A stretch of DNA of 64,000 nt from Silene latifolia (GCF_048544455.1 NC_133528.1:50892293-50956292), one strand, 5' to 3'; counted from the first letter of the stretch, positions 1 through 11,310 are shown. Numbers and translations are program-made. Notes: generated from the letters alone by a model not told the origin.

Positions 1-215
1 CAAAAACCCTCAACAACATTCACCAAAATCAAATCAAACCATCCTTCCAACAACAAATTAATCACTCCTTCTTCAACAAAAATCAAAACCAAGCACAAAA
101 TCTTCAACCTTTGAGTCGATTTTTGTTTTCATAAAGGCAAAGCCTTTCACCTTCAAATCGATTTGGGCATACTACAAATTGAAGATTTTTCATTCTTTTC
201 TTGGTTAGTCCATCA
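1..215 (+). other. ORF1 leader of AthA
   Basis: A/C-rich untranslated leader with many CAA and AAATC runs. It resembles the leader between the TATA-like box and ORF1 in AthE (56720-56822). If AthE is a guide, a promoter array and TATA box should lie just left of the window. Confidence 0.5.
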
Positions 216-1940
216 ATGGCAAGGACTAAGGGAGCAACAAAGGCAACAAAGGCACCAAAGGCTAAGGCACTCTCACAAAGGCAAAAGGCTCTTCAAACAA
301 AGAAAGCATTGGCTATGGTGGTGGCAACACCAAACTTGGAAGTACAACAACAACAACAACCTTCTATGGGAGCAACAACACCTTCTACTCCGGTAATTGA
401 TCAACTTTTGCATTATCCGGAGGTAACTTTTATTTCCGATACCCATAGAAGTACCTTTGTCAAGTTTGCTATGAAGTCATTACAATCCACAAAATTCATA
501 TGTGAAGATACCTTAGAAAAATTGGGTGTTCTTGAACAAACAAAAGCCTTTTTCAATGCCATGGGGTTGAAGAAATTGTTTGAAACAAGGGAATTGACAT
601 ACCCCTCCCTTACCTTGGAATTTTTAAGTTCTTTGAAAGTCACCAAAGTTCAGAATAGGGAGAATCTCGAGTTTCGTCTAGCTAATGTTAGTAGACGCAT
701 TACCTTTAGGGAATTGGGTGAAATTTTGGGTCTTAGTGATGAACCGAGTTATTTTAAGAGTTATGGAAAGTATGACCCCGAACCTCTTTGGGAGGCAATC
801 TCCGGGAAGAAATTTGAGGATTTTCATGCGAGTCGTGCTCTTTTGGTCCACCATCCGGGCATAAGAGTATGGCACAAGGTCGTGGGTAACACCATAATTG
901 CTAGGAAAGATACCAACCATTTCACAAGACTTGATTTTATTCTCCTTGAATCGGCTTTGAATATCGGAAGAGTACACACCAAGCCTTACAATTCTTTGAG
1001 GCTCTTGGTAGATAGATGGCTCAACATTGATTGTGGGAAGAAGGGCACGACCGTTATTGTAAATGGCGGCCTAGTCACACTCCTAGCCAAGCACTTTGAT
1101 CCTAACTTCAATAAGGATAACAAGTACAAAGCAAAGGAGGGTGGCCATCTTGTTGATATGCATACTATGATTCACAAGTTCAAGTGGGTTTCCCATAACC
1201 CCCTTGACACTAAGTATGGATGGCTCACTAGTGAAGCTAGATCGTTCACCTTGCCTTCGAAGATTTGCCGTCTAAGCGTCCACCGGACCAATTATCTACT
1301 TCCCCTTTCCAAAGAAGCCGAGTATATCATTCAACAACAAAAGGGTGATCTTGAAATGCCCTCCTCTTCCATTGTCATACCACCTTACCCCTTTAAGTAT
1401 GAAGAGTTCAAGCCGGTAGGAGTTGAAGTTGGGAAAGACTATGTGACTCTTCTCATGCAAGCAATGCACAAGCAAGCCTATGAAGATCGGAAAAATGCCT
1501 ACTTGGCTCAATATCCACCCCTCCTACACTTAGCTAGGCAAGGACTACTTGATCCATCTTGTCCTTTGCCTAGTTGGGCGGATAGAGAAGTCTTATTTGC
1601 GGGTGCATCTAGGGTCGTTTTGGGTGACAATGAGGTTGTTGGAAATGATGAAGAAGTTGATGATAATATTGAGGAAGAAGCAAGTGAAGGAGAAAAGGAT
1701 GGTGAAGATGATGATGAGGAAGATGAGGAAGAAAGTGAAGAAGCAAATGACAAGGAAAGTGGCAATGTGACCACTTCTCATGAGGGAAGTGATGGTGATA
1801 GCATGATGGAAGATTATCAAGCCTTGGAGACTCCTACCCTCTCATGGTTTGTCTATTTCTCTCTTTGTATTTTATTTCATTTTGATCATTGTTGGAGTAG
1901 TCCTAGCCCCATTAGAGGACTCACACCTCGGTACCATTGA
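216..1940 (+). CDS. ATHILA ORF1-family protein (AthA)
   Basis: Open frame of 574 codons from ATG 216; the frame is open a few codons further up but without an earlier ATG. The N-terminus (residues 1-35) is basic, rich in Lys, Ala and Thr, followed by a Gln run near 44-48. The conserved core runs from about residue 65 to 300 and includes LTLEFLSSL (132-140) and an 'NGGLVTLLA' block, both matching AthE ORF1 (LTLEFLCSL, 'MGGLVTMLA'). A strongly acidic Asp/Glu segment follows (about 470-520), then a hydrophobic stretch near the C-terminus that could be a weak membrane segment. ORF1 of Athila elements lies where retroviruses carry env, but its function is unknown. The frame is intact, unlike those of its relatives here. 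Confidence 0.85.
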   Translation: MARTKGATKATKAPKAKALSQRQKALQTKKALAMVVATPNLEVQQQQQPSMGATTPSTPVIDQLLHYPEVTFISDTHRSTFVKFAMKSLQSTKFICEDTLEKLGVLEQTKAFFNAMGLKKLFETRELTYPSLTLEFLSSLKVTKVQNRENLEFRLANVSRRITFRELGEILGLSDEPSYFKSYGKYDPEPLWEAISGKKFEDFHASRALLVHHPGIRVWHKVVGNTIIARKDTNHFTRLDFILLESALNIGRVHTKPYNSLRLLVDRWLNIDCGKKGTTVIVNGGLVTLLAKHFDPNFNKDNKYKAKEGGHLVDMHTMIHKFKWVSHNPLDTKYGWLTSEARSFTLPSKICRLSVHRTNYLLPLSKEAEYIIQQQKGDLEMPSSSIVIPPYPFKYEEFKPVGVEVGKDYVTLLMQAMHKQAYEDRKNAYLAQYPPLLHLARQGLLDPSCPLPSWADREVLFAGASRVVLGDNEVVGNDEEVDDNIEEEASEGEKDGEDDDEEDEEESEEANDKESGNVTTSHEGSDGDSMMEDYQALETPTLSWFVYFSLCILFHFDHCWSSPSPIRGLTPRYH

Positions 1941-2212
1941 GGTGTTCTCATTCTATTGTTCCCATTTTCAAAATCCAAAATGACAAATTAGTTTCATGCA
2001 TAGCATAGTGTGTGCATGAAATACACCCATCCTTGGACATTAGCAATAGTGTCTCACTCGGTTTGGGGAAGTTAATGCATACACAACGGGAGGTAATCTA
2101 AATTATCCTCTCCGTCATAACAAAAACCATGCATCATGTAGTATAGCTTAGTATAGATTGCATTTAGTATAGAAATCATGCATCATCTTTGCATAATTTC
2201 CATCATTTTGGC

Positions 2213-2250
2213 CATTGAGGACAATGCCCATATTAGTGTGGGGATGGGAA
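2213..2250 (+). promoter_or_regulatory. CATTGAGGACAATG hairpin plus G-rich tract (AthA)
   Basis: CATTG-AGGA-CAATG is a perfect 5-bp stem with a 4-nt loop. A G-rich run (GTGTGGGGATGGG) follows within about 15 bases. The same pair of signals occurs in AthC, AthD and AthE, and in altered form in AthB, well upstream of the true PPT. It could be a secondary plus-strand priming site or an RNA signal; the role is inference. Confidence 0.55.
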
Positions 2251-2422
2251 TTCTAACATTTAACTCTTATTCAAAAATCCAAAAAAATTGAAAAATTTCA
2301 AAAATCATAAAAATTTGAAAATTGAAAACCCAAAAACATGTTTATTTCTTGTTGTAGTCTTGTATATATTGTCTTGTATATATATTGTGTTTGTTCTATC
2401 CTTGTTCACATTGATTGACTAC

Positions 2423-2530
2423 GCCACATCCGAGACATGAGGATATTGAAGACCGCATGGTATGATCTTTCCAATCTCCTTTTTCCTCTTTATGTTAATG
2501 ACTATGTGGCTTTATTTTGATTGATGCGGT
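2423..2530 (+). other. Candidate RNA pseudoknot block (AthA copy)
   Basis: Four 7-base segments in crossed order: GCCACAT (2423-2429), ACCGCAT (2452-2458), ATGTGGC (2504-2510), ATGCGGT (2524-2530). The first pairs with the third and the second with the fourth, which is H-type pseudoknot topology. All four are identical in AthD and AthE. No covariation is available within the window. Confidence 0.4.
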
Positions 2531-3865
2531 ATGACAATGTGAATTTAGGACTTGCATTTAGTTTATATGTTATATTAGTTGATAGAACCACTTGTATTAG
2601 GATGTTTATATTAGTTGCATCATGGCATGTAGTTGCATGTTAGAAATGTTTTGAAAAATGCCTATTTAGGAACTTTGACAAGAGCAACTAAGCCATTATA
2701 AATACTTGTTCAACTTAAGACTTTACCTACTAGAATGGTTGTAAAACACCCTAGATAGTGTCATACTAGTGTCTTTTGACCCATGACCCAAGGCCTAGTC
2801 AAGGGTTTGCATGTGAGTCACCTATCCAACCCCGTGATGCAATGTGGACTTGGTTAACTTGTCTAGGTGACCTTGTTTGACCTTGTGGTAAGGCAACCCA
2901 AAAATATTTTCTATCAATAAGCTTGAAGTGCTCATTTCAAAGAAATTTTGTCATGTGGAAGTAATGTAATGCCAAGGAAACCTCAAATGTTATGAATTGT
3001 TGAAAGTTGAGAAAGTTAAGTTGTTTTGATGGAGACATACCACTTCGATGTGCTTTGGTGTGGGATCCATTGAATTGGGCCCCCATACAGTTGTGAATTC
3101 GGCCGCCCAGAGACAGAGTGACTATCACCCCGAAAAGCTATTGTCTAGAGGTTAACCGGTTGCCTAATAAGCGATTGGCGAAAGCAAAGGACACTAGCCC
3201 GGAAGGGACAAACCCCATCTTAATTTTTTTTTTTTGAAATGTGAAAGTGAAATGAGGACAATTTTGAATACTAGTCATATCCACCCGTTGTGAATAAAGA
3301 TTTGAGCATTTCATTCCCAAAAAGCCTTTTGTCAAGCCACTTGGTCAAGCTTGGGACGATCCATGACCTTTACTTTTGTAGAGAATTCGAGACTTGTCAT
3401 GTCATATGCTACTAGCATCATAGGGATCATCATTCCACCACCATCCGATCGCTCTTGACGAAAGCATTTGGAAATTGAGGACGAAAGGAGTCTAGTTTAA
3501 CACCATTTGGAGGTGATTTAGTGCCATCCTCTTAGACTTAGTAATTTGTTGAACTAGTATTTGTGAAGGATTACATGCTCTTAAATTTGTTCCTCTTTAG
3601 TGCCTCCGCCACTTGATGAGAGAGTGGCTATTCTTTTTGTAGATGCATCCATTATGTGTTTTTGTGTGCTTAAAGTTTGGATGTGTCGCCATTTTGGCAA
3701 GACCCACCTTGCCTTGCAAGAAGGCATCCTACCTCATGGTTGTCTTGTTGTGAGTTGAAGGGGCGGAGTGAGACCCGCTAATTGTCTCATATCGGCTATA
3801 TTATTAGGATAGGTTAGTATTGGTCCTAGTCTTTGTCACCTCTTTACTCGGGACGAGCAAAGGTT

Positions 3866-3880
3866 CGGTTTGGGGATATT
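3866..3880 (+). promoter_or_regulatory. Polypurine tract of AthA
   Basis: CGGTTTGGGGATATT directly precedes the LTR start TGATGTGACC. Its position and G-run fit the plus-strand primer of an Athila element. Confidence 0.7.
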
Positions 3881-4226
3881 TGATGTGACCATAATTGGCG
3901 CATATTTAGCCCCGAATTAGCCTTGTTCCCATGCTTTTTAGTGCTTATTTGGGTCATTTCTTATCTTTAGTTCTTTGTTTTGCATATTCTTTGAGATTTT
4001 GATCCCTTGGTAGGAAAGGAGTAAGAATCTTGCATTTTCATGGCAAAACGAGACTAAATTGATCGAATTCAATGACCAAGCATCAAGGAGAGACAAGATT
4101 AGAAGGCCTTTGTACATATCATAGTAGAAGAGCAATGTTGAGAAAAGATCCTTGAGTCCCCAAGGAAATCCCCAAGGAATTTATGAAGAAAAGGGAAGAA
4201 AAGTAGAAGATTTGTTCTTTGATCGA

Positions 4227-4414
4227 CAATCCGAGCGGATTGTCACCAATCCGTCCGTCCCGCAAAGAAGACAATCCGAGCGGCTTTGCCACAATCCGCT
4301 CGGATTCCACCTCCACAATCCGCCCGGATTCCCCGAATCCGCTCGATTCCAACGCGAGAATCCGCCCGTCCCGACCCTATTCCGCCCGGATTCTAGCACA
4401 AAGACGGATTGTCT
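4227..4414 (+). repeat. Palindrome array in the U3 of AthA (AATCCGCTCGGATT type)
   Basis: About eight spaced near-copies of the imperfect palindrome AATCCGAGCGGATT or its complement, some degraded to CCGTCCGTCCC or CCGCCCGGATT. It ends about 120 bp upstream of the TATA-like box at 4538. Related arrays sit at the same place in AthD and AthE. The short irregular spacing and lack of unique spacers distinguish it from a CRISPR array. Confidence 0.75.
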
Positions 4415-4537
4415 TCTCCAAGCTACGAAGAAAGAAGCCCTTCTCTCGAAAAATACCGGCTCCTTCTTGCTCAACTTAAAAAGTGTAATTACTAGTTTAG
4501 CCCTTAGTTAACCCTAATGCATCCTCCCTAATTTCCA

Positions 4538-4546
4538 CTATAAATA
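4538..4546 (+). promoter_or_regulatory. TATA-like box of the AthA LTR
   Basis: CTATAAATA lies downstream of the palindrome array and is the best candidate core promoter of this LTR. Confidence 0.5.
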
Positions 4547-5635
4547 CCCCATTAGTCTAATTAGAGGAGCATGTTCTTCTTATCAATAATTAGTGTAGTT
4601 AATATCAATCAAATCCCTCTTTAATATTGTAATCAAGTATTAATCAAGTTTTAATCCAAGTTTTAGTTCTTTAATCTCTCTTTTGTTCATCCTTTATTTT
4701 GGGTAATTGAAGATTATTTGGGTTATTGTTGGGAGATTGACAACCTCTCAATCAAGCATTCAAGTACTTCTTTTATCTTTGCTTTATTATTGGAATCATT
4801 AGTAGGTATAATCTCTTAATCCCTTTTTAATTATTGTTAATTACTTTCATTTATTCATCATGTTTCATATTGTTGGTATGATTGACAACCTTGCTAGCAT
4901 GATCAACATGATAATGAGTGAGTAGTCTCTTAGCTAGGGTTAATGGGTGATTAGGAGAAACCAACGTGGGAAATGATTCATGCTTAAATTAATATGCTTT
5001 AATGTTTTATTTGCTTGCTTGTTTTGATCTCAACTCATGCACATGTTATATTTGATGAAATGCTAAGCCTATGAATCCTTGCATTTACTATCATCTTCTA
5101 TCTTTTCAATGAGACTTGTAAGACATAACCCAACTCGAGTCTCATTAGACCATGCATGTTGTTGAGTAGGGAAGATTAAGTCGACTTGTAGGTGTTGTAT
5201 AATCTAATCGATTCGGCTCCGGGACCCAAACTTTCCTAGGATTGTAAGATATAACCCAACTCAATCCATCACAACAATAATTGCTTGCTTATAATTTGAG
5301 AACATGTTTGTATGATCATATCCCATGATTCCCCTATGATCCCATGACACCCTAGTGCCTTTAATCAATTGTTTACACCCCTTTAATTCATCTTGCTTGT
5401 TTATTTTCATTGCTATTTTAGTTTAGTAACCTTCTACATCAACCCAATTTGTGACACCCCTTAGACACCACTAGTTGCAATAGAAATCTCATTTCAACTC
5501 CCGTCCCTTGGGATCCGACCTTTACTTGCCTCTTTACTAATTGTAGAGTTGTTTGTGGAGCTATAAATTGTGTTTTGATTCGACCGTGACCAATGACCAC
5601 ATCTTAATTTGTGAACACTTAGCGGGATCGCATCA

Positions 5636-6167
5636 AATATAAATTGTCATTTATATTATTCCGTAATAATTTATTATGACAATATCGTATAATATACATA
5701 CTTCAATTATAAATATCGCGTATTTATAATTAGCTAATTAAATATAACCGATTACATTTAATTACGAATTAACATCTTAATTCGTTTAAGCTAACATTAT
5801 ATACATTAATTAAATATAACATATTATATTCAATTTACGAATTGACAGTTAATTCGTCTCAGCTAATATTATTTAATCGGCATTAAATAATCGTCTCATC
5901 AACACATTGACTAACTGTTTAGTCATATAAGGCATCAATGTGATTACATTTCCATAACCACATCTTTCAAACACATCCTTTAGGTGTGACCTTTAGGGAC
6001 CAGTTGATCACCGCCATCAGTATGATAATAACGTCAAACTTTCTAGCAAGCCAACCGTTATTAGGTAATCGTTAATCAACTGATAAAATATGAAGTATAC
6101 CCTTGTGAACCTATAAGAGATTTATAAATGTTATCACACTAATTTGTGGAGGACACAAGCTCCAACA
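5636..6167 (-). repeat. CopF: fragment of a Ty1/copia LTR
   Basis: Read on the minus strand it starts TGTTGGAGCTTGTGTCC. It shares the layout of the CopN LTR, including a 'GGTGATCRAYTGRYCCC' block and 'GGTCAYACCTAAAG'. It is cut at 5636 by the AthA insertion, so the rest should lie left of the window. Its outer end at 6167 abuts TRG LTR sequence, so the copia element was itself inserted in TRG; GATAC (6168-6172) would be the target duplication. Confidence 0.7.
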
Positions 6168-7215
6168 GATACTACTACTACTACATACTACCTTAATACT
6201 ACTATATAATAATACTACTCCGTACAATATTACTACTATTACTTCATCGTCATATGATACACACATATATAACCCATGACAACAACAACAGACGACACAA
6301 CCATCCAAACACAACCACCACCCACGCAATCTGCAACCACCAGTCACGGCTAAACCATTGTGCCCTAACTCCTCCACTCACGATATCACCATCACACACG
6401 ATACTCACCATAACAACACACAATACGACACACCCCACCAAACACTGCCCACACAACTAGCAAACACAACCACCACAGAGATCCACACCTCCACTGGCCA
6501 CCACCATACACACCACTAGCTCACGTCGGTTCCAATGGTGGTGTCCAATCCCCAAAGACACAACCACCATAGCTATAAGCGCCGTCTCAAGTCAGCCTCA
6601 ACAAACACCCATAAAAACTCCCCTGTTTCACGTTTTCGGCCAAACCCACCACCAACGTCCCACATTTAGCCACCCTAACACTCTCGGGACACCGACCCAA
6701 CCACCAGTAGTCCACCTTACCAAACCCAGGTCAAGGCAAGGTCCAACGACGGTACAAAATTCGTCTAAAACTCACAGTAAAACCCGACAACAATCCCTAA
6801 CCCCTTTCGAAATTCCGGCAGCCACCGCACAAGGTATGACATTTGACCAGCCCAACGTCACCACTATGGTTGACCAACCACCACGAACCCAACCTACCCA
6901 AGCCCAGGTCAGTCACGTCATGGTTAGGGTTCACAAACCATGTAAACAATATAAAGCAACACCACACGGCCACCCCTGCAAAACCTCTTTCCCCGGCATT
7001 CAATATTGGTCAACGGAGGTCCCCAGGTGGTCTACGATTGGGTCACGGTAGCAACAAGTCTATAAGTGGTTTAATTAACGAGTTATAACAATTATAAGAT
7101 GAGTACGTTATGAGACGGTTTTAGAAACTTACCTCGAGACGATAATAAAACTAATTCCCTTCTTCTTTTCTTCTATGTCTCATTCTCTTTCTCTTTTGTG
7201 AATTATTGTGTCATG

Positions 7216-8848
7216 AATATTGATACGTGCATTTTATATAGTCCTTTTTGGCCTTTTTATGCACGTATTTCTATGCTATTATCGTAGTTTTACGCTACGA
7301 AATGCCCCGAATATGCTACTTTGGTTTGTTTTGTTCTATTTGCAGGAATGGACCAGAAAATAGTGAAATCAAGCCTTTTACCATCTGTCTAGCATGCATT
7401 GGGAGGAAGAGTAAATTTGGAGCGGGAATGTAGCTGTCTTGAGATGCGCAAAGAAGTAAGATAGCTAGGCGAGCAAAGGAAGAACTTCAAATTGCTAGTG
7501 CCTAGTTTGAAGAGCCATATCTCCTGTTCTACAACTTATTTTCAGGTTATTTTAATTGGATATGAAATATTGTCCTCTTAGCTTTCCAACGCCACTGGAA
7601 TCGTCTTGTTTGCCCAAGTAACGAAGAAATGGCAGCCGTTTGAAGTTCAGTGCGCGAAGCAGGAATTGTGCGCTGGAAAGTACTCGATCGAGTACTTTTG
7701 TGTTCGATCGACTCCTTTTTCTACTCGATCGAGTAGTTGTATTTTAGGGGTTAATCGATCGAGTATATTTTCTACTTGATCGAGTGGTTTGAGCTTAATT
7801 TTGTTCGATCGAGTGATATAAAGTTACTCGATCGAGTGGTTTTGATGTTACGCGGGATTAATTAACCCGTGTTCAGCTTAATTTCGTGATAGACTTTTGT
7901 TTTCCTATTTAAGCCTTCATAATTAGGTTAATAAGAACGTTTTTTACTCATCTTGGAACACCACTTACTCTCTTAATCTCTCCCTTAAACTTTCCACTGT
8001 AACTTTTACTCTTGGATCTCTTGGCTTGGGTTTTGGTTGTTCTTTACGCCGGAGTCGCTTGTGATTGTAATCTCTTTTCTCCTCTTAATCTCAATCTCAT
8101 TACTTTCTTGCTTTAATCCTTGCTTTATTGTCTTAATTATTCTGCCCTAATCTCAGTTTATGCTTAATTTCTGTTGTTGCATCATGTCTCTAGTTAGTTT
8201 ATTCATTATTGTTATTGTTGACATCACTAGCGATATGAGTAGCTAATTTCTTTTATGTTAGGACTAGGGAATCCATGGTAGGACTGTGACGATGTAGCGA
8301 ATAGACTAGATGGGTTTACTTGTGAGAATATATACCCATGGCAATATAACTGTATCACCAATTTAGTTGAATGCATGCTTCTAAATTATTTTAATTTGGT
8401 TAACTTCGTTCCTGGATCGGAAGATTGGAATGAACAGACCTGCTATGAACAGTAGACTACCATAATGAGGACGGAAGTTAAGTTAGTGGAAATCTAGGGT
8501 AGAAAGTGGACCGGAAGGACCTTTCCCTTACCCTTCTCACTGTAGATTGTCCAGGCTATTTGCGACTGAGTCGATAAACTGCCATGTTGAACCGAAATCC
8601 TGACATGTTCTCTCTTATTTGATCACCTTTATTATATTTTCTGTCTCTTATTGCTCTCTCTTTACTGCTCTTCCCTTTAAACCTTCATTAGTTTAGAAAA
8701 TCAAACTAAAGCCCCCCAATCGTGACATAGATAGACGGACTACAGATAGATACCTTGCCTCCCTGTGGAGATCGACCCTACTTGCTGCTAGCTTCTGTTA
8801 GTTGTATTTAGGTATTATTTTTGGTACAGAAACGACCGTATCAAATAT
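7216..8848 (+). mobile_element. Athila-type solo LTR with 5-bp target duplication
   Basis: The LTR spans 7221-8843 (1623 bp), starts TGATACGTGC and ends CCGTATCA. It is flanked by AATAT on both sides (7216-7220 and 8844-8848). The allelic position in the other TRG LTR (near 22115) has one AATAT and no insert. It has the Athila LTR layout: palindrome array, TATA-like box and a 'CCCTGTGGAGATCGACCC' block near the 3' end. No internal sequence is present, so it is the product of LTR-LTR recombination. Confidence 0.92.
7681..7840 (+). repeat. Palindrome array in the solo LTR (ACTCGATCGAGT type)
   Basis: Seven spaced copies around the core CGATCGAG, for example TACTCGATCGAGTA at 7681-7694, with slightly changed copies TTCGATCGACT and ACTTGATCGAGT. 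A weak TATA-like TCCTATTTAAGC follows at about 7902-7913. Confidence 0.85.
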
Positions 8849-8879
8849 TACGTGAATAAAGGTCTTTGTAGGGCTTGTG

Positions 8880-8895
8880 CCATCTATTTATAGTG
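8880..8895 (-). promoter_or_regulatory. TATA-like box of the TRG 3' LTR
   Basis: The minus strand reads CTATAAATAG in this stretch, in the same position as 22157-22166 of the other LTR. Confidence 0.4.
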
Positions 8896-9195
8896 ATAAG
8901 ATATGTTATTGGAAGGTACTAGGAAGTTTCCTAATAATACTAATATTATTATTATTACTATTATATTGCTATTATTTTATTTTTATCTTATCACACACAC
9001 GAGTCACATACTCGGCTATACACGGCTCCACTACCTTCCCGACTCACCCATTATTTTATTATCTTATTCCCTCTCACAACGTAATCATTATTAATAATTA
9101 TCTTTTAAAATATAAAATGCTCAATTATTATTTATAAAATACACTTCCACCACTGACTAGCTGCTGACCATGTCACTACATTACGGGGTATTACA

Positions 9196-9213
9196 GTCTT
9201 CCCTCCTTAAAAA
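9196..9213 (-). promoter_or_regulatory. Polypurine tract of TRG
   Basis: The minus strand reads TTTTTAAGGAGGGAAGAC directly before the LTR start TGTAATACCCC. It is preceded by GACGAAGTTC, the usual neighbour of this PPT in Tekay-like elements. Confidence 0.75.
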
Positions 9214-9449
9214 TGAACTTCGTCGCAGAAGTTCACCCAAACTACCCAAAATTGATACCATTCATGCCAATGGAAATGTTATCATTATTAATTAAAAACA
9301 ATCCAATTGTACTTAACACACATAGAAATTTAAACTTTTAGGAGTATCACATTCTATCCTCCTAAAAACAAACTTCGTCCCGAAATTTCAGAATAAGTAC
9401 TTTATTAAAATTCTACGAGTATCTTAAATAATTAATCCACCAGAACCAT
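9214..9449 (-). other. 3' non-coding region of TRG with a second PPT-like block
   Basis: AT-rich spacer between gag and PPT. The minus strand at about 9340-9392 reads GGGACGAAGTTTGTTTTTAG followed by GAGGATAGAATGTGATAC. This is a diverged second copy of the PPT neighbourhood about 150 bp upstream of the real PPT. Confidence 0.55.
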
Positions 9450-9963
9450 CTAATAACTAGTTATCCTTTCCTCCATTGCCTTACACTGTAGTAGCTGCTT
9501 TTCTACTGTTGTCTGCTCACCTCCTTTTCCTTGGCTGCTGTTGTAGCGATTCTGATTGGTGTAGTTGTTGAAACTCCTTTGATTACTCCAACCTTCTGAT
9601 TGCTGATTGCTCCCATAGCCTGACATAGGTGTATGATATCCTCCACTTTGATTCCCATTGACATACCCTCTTCCTTGCTTATCCAAATTGACTCGGCAGT
9701 CAAACCTCTTATGACTCGGCTTCCCACACCTGAAGCAATTCACACTACTCGCTCCACTGACACTAGCCCGTCCACCACTCCCAAGAATGACACCTCCTGA
9801 CGCCACCCTATTAGAGAAATAAGATTGAAACTGGTTGGTATTCTGCTTCTTGCTCCCTCCTACACCTTCACTTACATTCTCATTCTTCCTCTTCTCTCCC
9901 TTTTCCTTCTTTTCCTCCTTTTCTTTCTTCTCTTCCTTAACCATATCTGCAATCCTCTCCGCG
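9450..9963 (-). pseudogene. gag, 3' part (zinc knuckle) of TRG
   Basis: Open frame reading into the ChrX junction. A Lys/Glu-rich segment is followed by the zinc knuckle CFRCGKPSHKRFDC (CX2CX4HX4C), then a Gly/Asn/Gln/Ser-rich tail. This is the nucleocapsid half of a chromovirus-type Gag. The 5' half continues at 17744 on the other side of ChrX. The apparent start at 9977 belongs to the LTR of the inserted element and is not real. Confidence 0.85.
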
Positions 9964-11291
9964 TGTAACACCCCCATCTACCAAAGAGCCTTAACAAGAC
10001 CTTGCTTAGTAGATAAGGGCGTTACCATCTCGGTTGCCCGAGGACAGTAATAATCAAATGTTGATAAAAGAACGTTTAAGTCATATTACAAGGGATTTAC
10101 AAACAACAGACGGTATGAAAGATATAACCCAAAACCACTATCTACTATGTGAACTACTTCTCTCGTGACTCGTGATAGACTCGTCCCTCCAAGCACCCAG
10201 CTACGATCCAAACAACAACCTGCTAAGACTGACTGCTCACCATAGTGGATCACGGCAGACACAACAGAAACAAACAACAAAACAAAACCACACAAGGTCA
10301 GCAACTGAGGTAACAAACATACAAAAGCAGACGCAACACAAGTACAACAACACACACCACATCTCCTCCAACCAACCACACCTCTGACTGCCCGAAGGTC
10401 CAGCCCTGCCAGTGGGGGACCGCAGCCGTTCCCACATAAGCCCCGCTCATCCATCCGAGTGATAAACCCATGTTCCTTAATGTGCACATCACCTCCAGTG
10501 GCGGGTTCCACGGAGAGCGAATCAATGGCGTGAAGCCACTCCCACAAGTGACTCCACTCAGCCGAGGACGCACCTCGAGAACCATAGACAAACAACCACA
10601 ACCAGCTGATCAAACAACAATTATCAATCCAACACAAGACTAACCAACTACCATAGCCAATCAACAATACTGACACTAAACCAACCAAACAACATCAACC
10701 GACTCTCTAGACAATCAACAGTACCGAGTAGGCGAACCTACCTTTAGCAAACCGCAGTGATTCCGCGTCCGACCACAAGATATCAATCAACCAAGCAAAC
10801 CACCTATACAATCAATAAAACCATCTATTACTACCACTACAAACCTAACTGAAAACAACAATGATGATGATGATGACGATGACATACCTATACAAAGCAA
10901 TCCGGGGTCAAGACCGCTACCCGACTTAAGCATCCCATCCCCAAGGTGTAAGAATCCCCAAAGGCCTCAAGGAAAGGGATTATGGTGGAAGAGATAGGAG
11001 GTGACGACATTTAGGTTTAAGGAGAAGGTAGGGAAATGATTTGGGATTTCACGATATACGATTTATAATTCCCCGCTGCAAACCCGTTACTCGATCGAGT
11101 AACCAACTTACTCGATCGAGTGAGCTCTACTCGATCGAGCTCCCAAGCTACTCGATCGAGTAGCCTCAGCTAGATCGAGTAACACACAAACTAAAGCCCA
11201 CTACGTCACAAGCCATCACTCGTAAAGTTTCCTAAGGTCAAGATCGGTGTCTAAGGTCAGTCAACGGGTCCCTAAAAGGACTGGTATTACA
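9964..11291 (-). repeat. 3' LTR of ChrX (1328 bp)
   Basis: It matches the 1336-bp copy at 16408-17743 with scattered substitutions. The U3 holds a CTCGATCGAG array at 11087-11183. The long minus-strand reading frame at 10086-10688 has no recognisable domain and is broken in the sister LTR, so it is not called a gene. Confidence 0.9.
11059..11183 (-). promoter_or_regulatory. Palindrome array and TATA-like box, ChrX 3' LTR
   Basis: Five copies of TTACTCGATCGAGTAA-like palindromes at 11087-11183 in the U3. Reading on the minus strand, AATTATAAATCG (11059-11070) follows about 20 bp downstream. The sister copy is at 17497-17624. Confidence 0.7.
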
Positions 11292-11310
11292 GTCTTCCCC
11301 CCTTAAAAAG
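11292..11310 (-). promoter_or_regulatory. Polypurine tract of ChrX
   Basis: The minus strand reads TTTTTAAGGGGGGAAGAC up to the LTR start TGTAATACC, preceded by GACGAAGTTC. Confidence 0.8.

Larger units (their letters stand above)
1941..3865 (+). other. Long 3' non-coding region of AthA
   Basis: About 1.9 kb with no credible ORF. It is clearly alignable with AthE (58330-60274) and partly with AthD (51450-52884). It holds the conserved CATTGAGGACAATG hairpin, an A/T-rich stretch of AAAATT repeats, the crossed-helix block at 2423-2530, and a block starting 'TTGACGAAAGCATTT' near the end. Confidence 0.8.
1..5635 (+). mobile_element. AthA: 3' part of an Athila-type Ty3/gypsy element
   Basis: The order seen is ORF1, about 1.9 kb of non-coding DNA, a polypurine tract and a complete 3' LTR. 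The 5' LTR, primer-binding site and any gag or pol lie left of the window. It is assigned to Athila because its ORF1 belongs to the ATHILA ORF1 family and because its 3' region matches that of AthE, whose PBS has the Athila tRNA-Asp-like sequence. It is inserted in a copia LTR fragment that starts directly after the 3' LTR; the 5-bp duplication would be AATAT (5636-5640). Confidence 0.88.
3881..5635 (+). repeat. 3' LTR of AthA (1755 bp)
   Basis: It begins TGATGTGACC right after the PPT and ends GGGATCGCATCA. It shares internal landmarks with the LTRs of AthD and AthE: an array of short palindromes, a TATA-like box, repeated 'AAGACATAACCCAACTC' segments and a 'GGGATCCGACC' block near the 3' end. 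The other LTR is outside the window. Confidence 0.85.
6168..9195 (-). repeat. 3' LTR of TRG, left part missing
   Basis: It matches 21072-22888 of the 5' LTR. After removing the solo LTR and its duplication, 1400 bp remain, against 1397 bp in the other copy without its Helitron; the 3-bp difference is one extra ACT in the repeat at the left edge. The remaining 1.28 kb (equivalent to 19789-21071) was separated by the CopF insertion and should lie left of the window. The apparent short ORFs at 6111-7088 recur in both copies and are not genes. Confidence 0.85.

Noticed and set aside
1508..1774. Ser-rich minus-strand ORF
   Set aside because: It is the antisense of the acidic GAA/GAT codons of AthA ORF1.
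7681..7840. CRISPR-like array
   Set aside because: Repeats are 10-14 bp palindromes with irregular 10-30 bp spacing inside a plant LTR; there are no unique spacers and no cas genes.
10086..10688. 200-codon minus-strand ORF
   Set aside because: It lies within the ChrX 3' LTR, is not preserved in the sister LTR, is Cys/Val/Leu-rich by base composition and has no domain.
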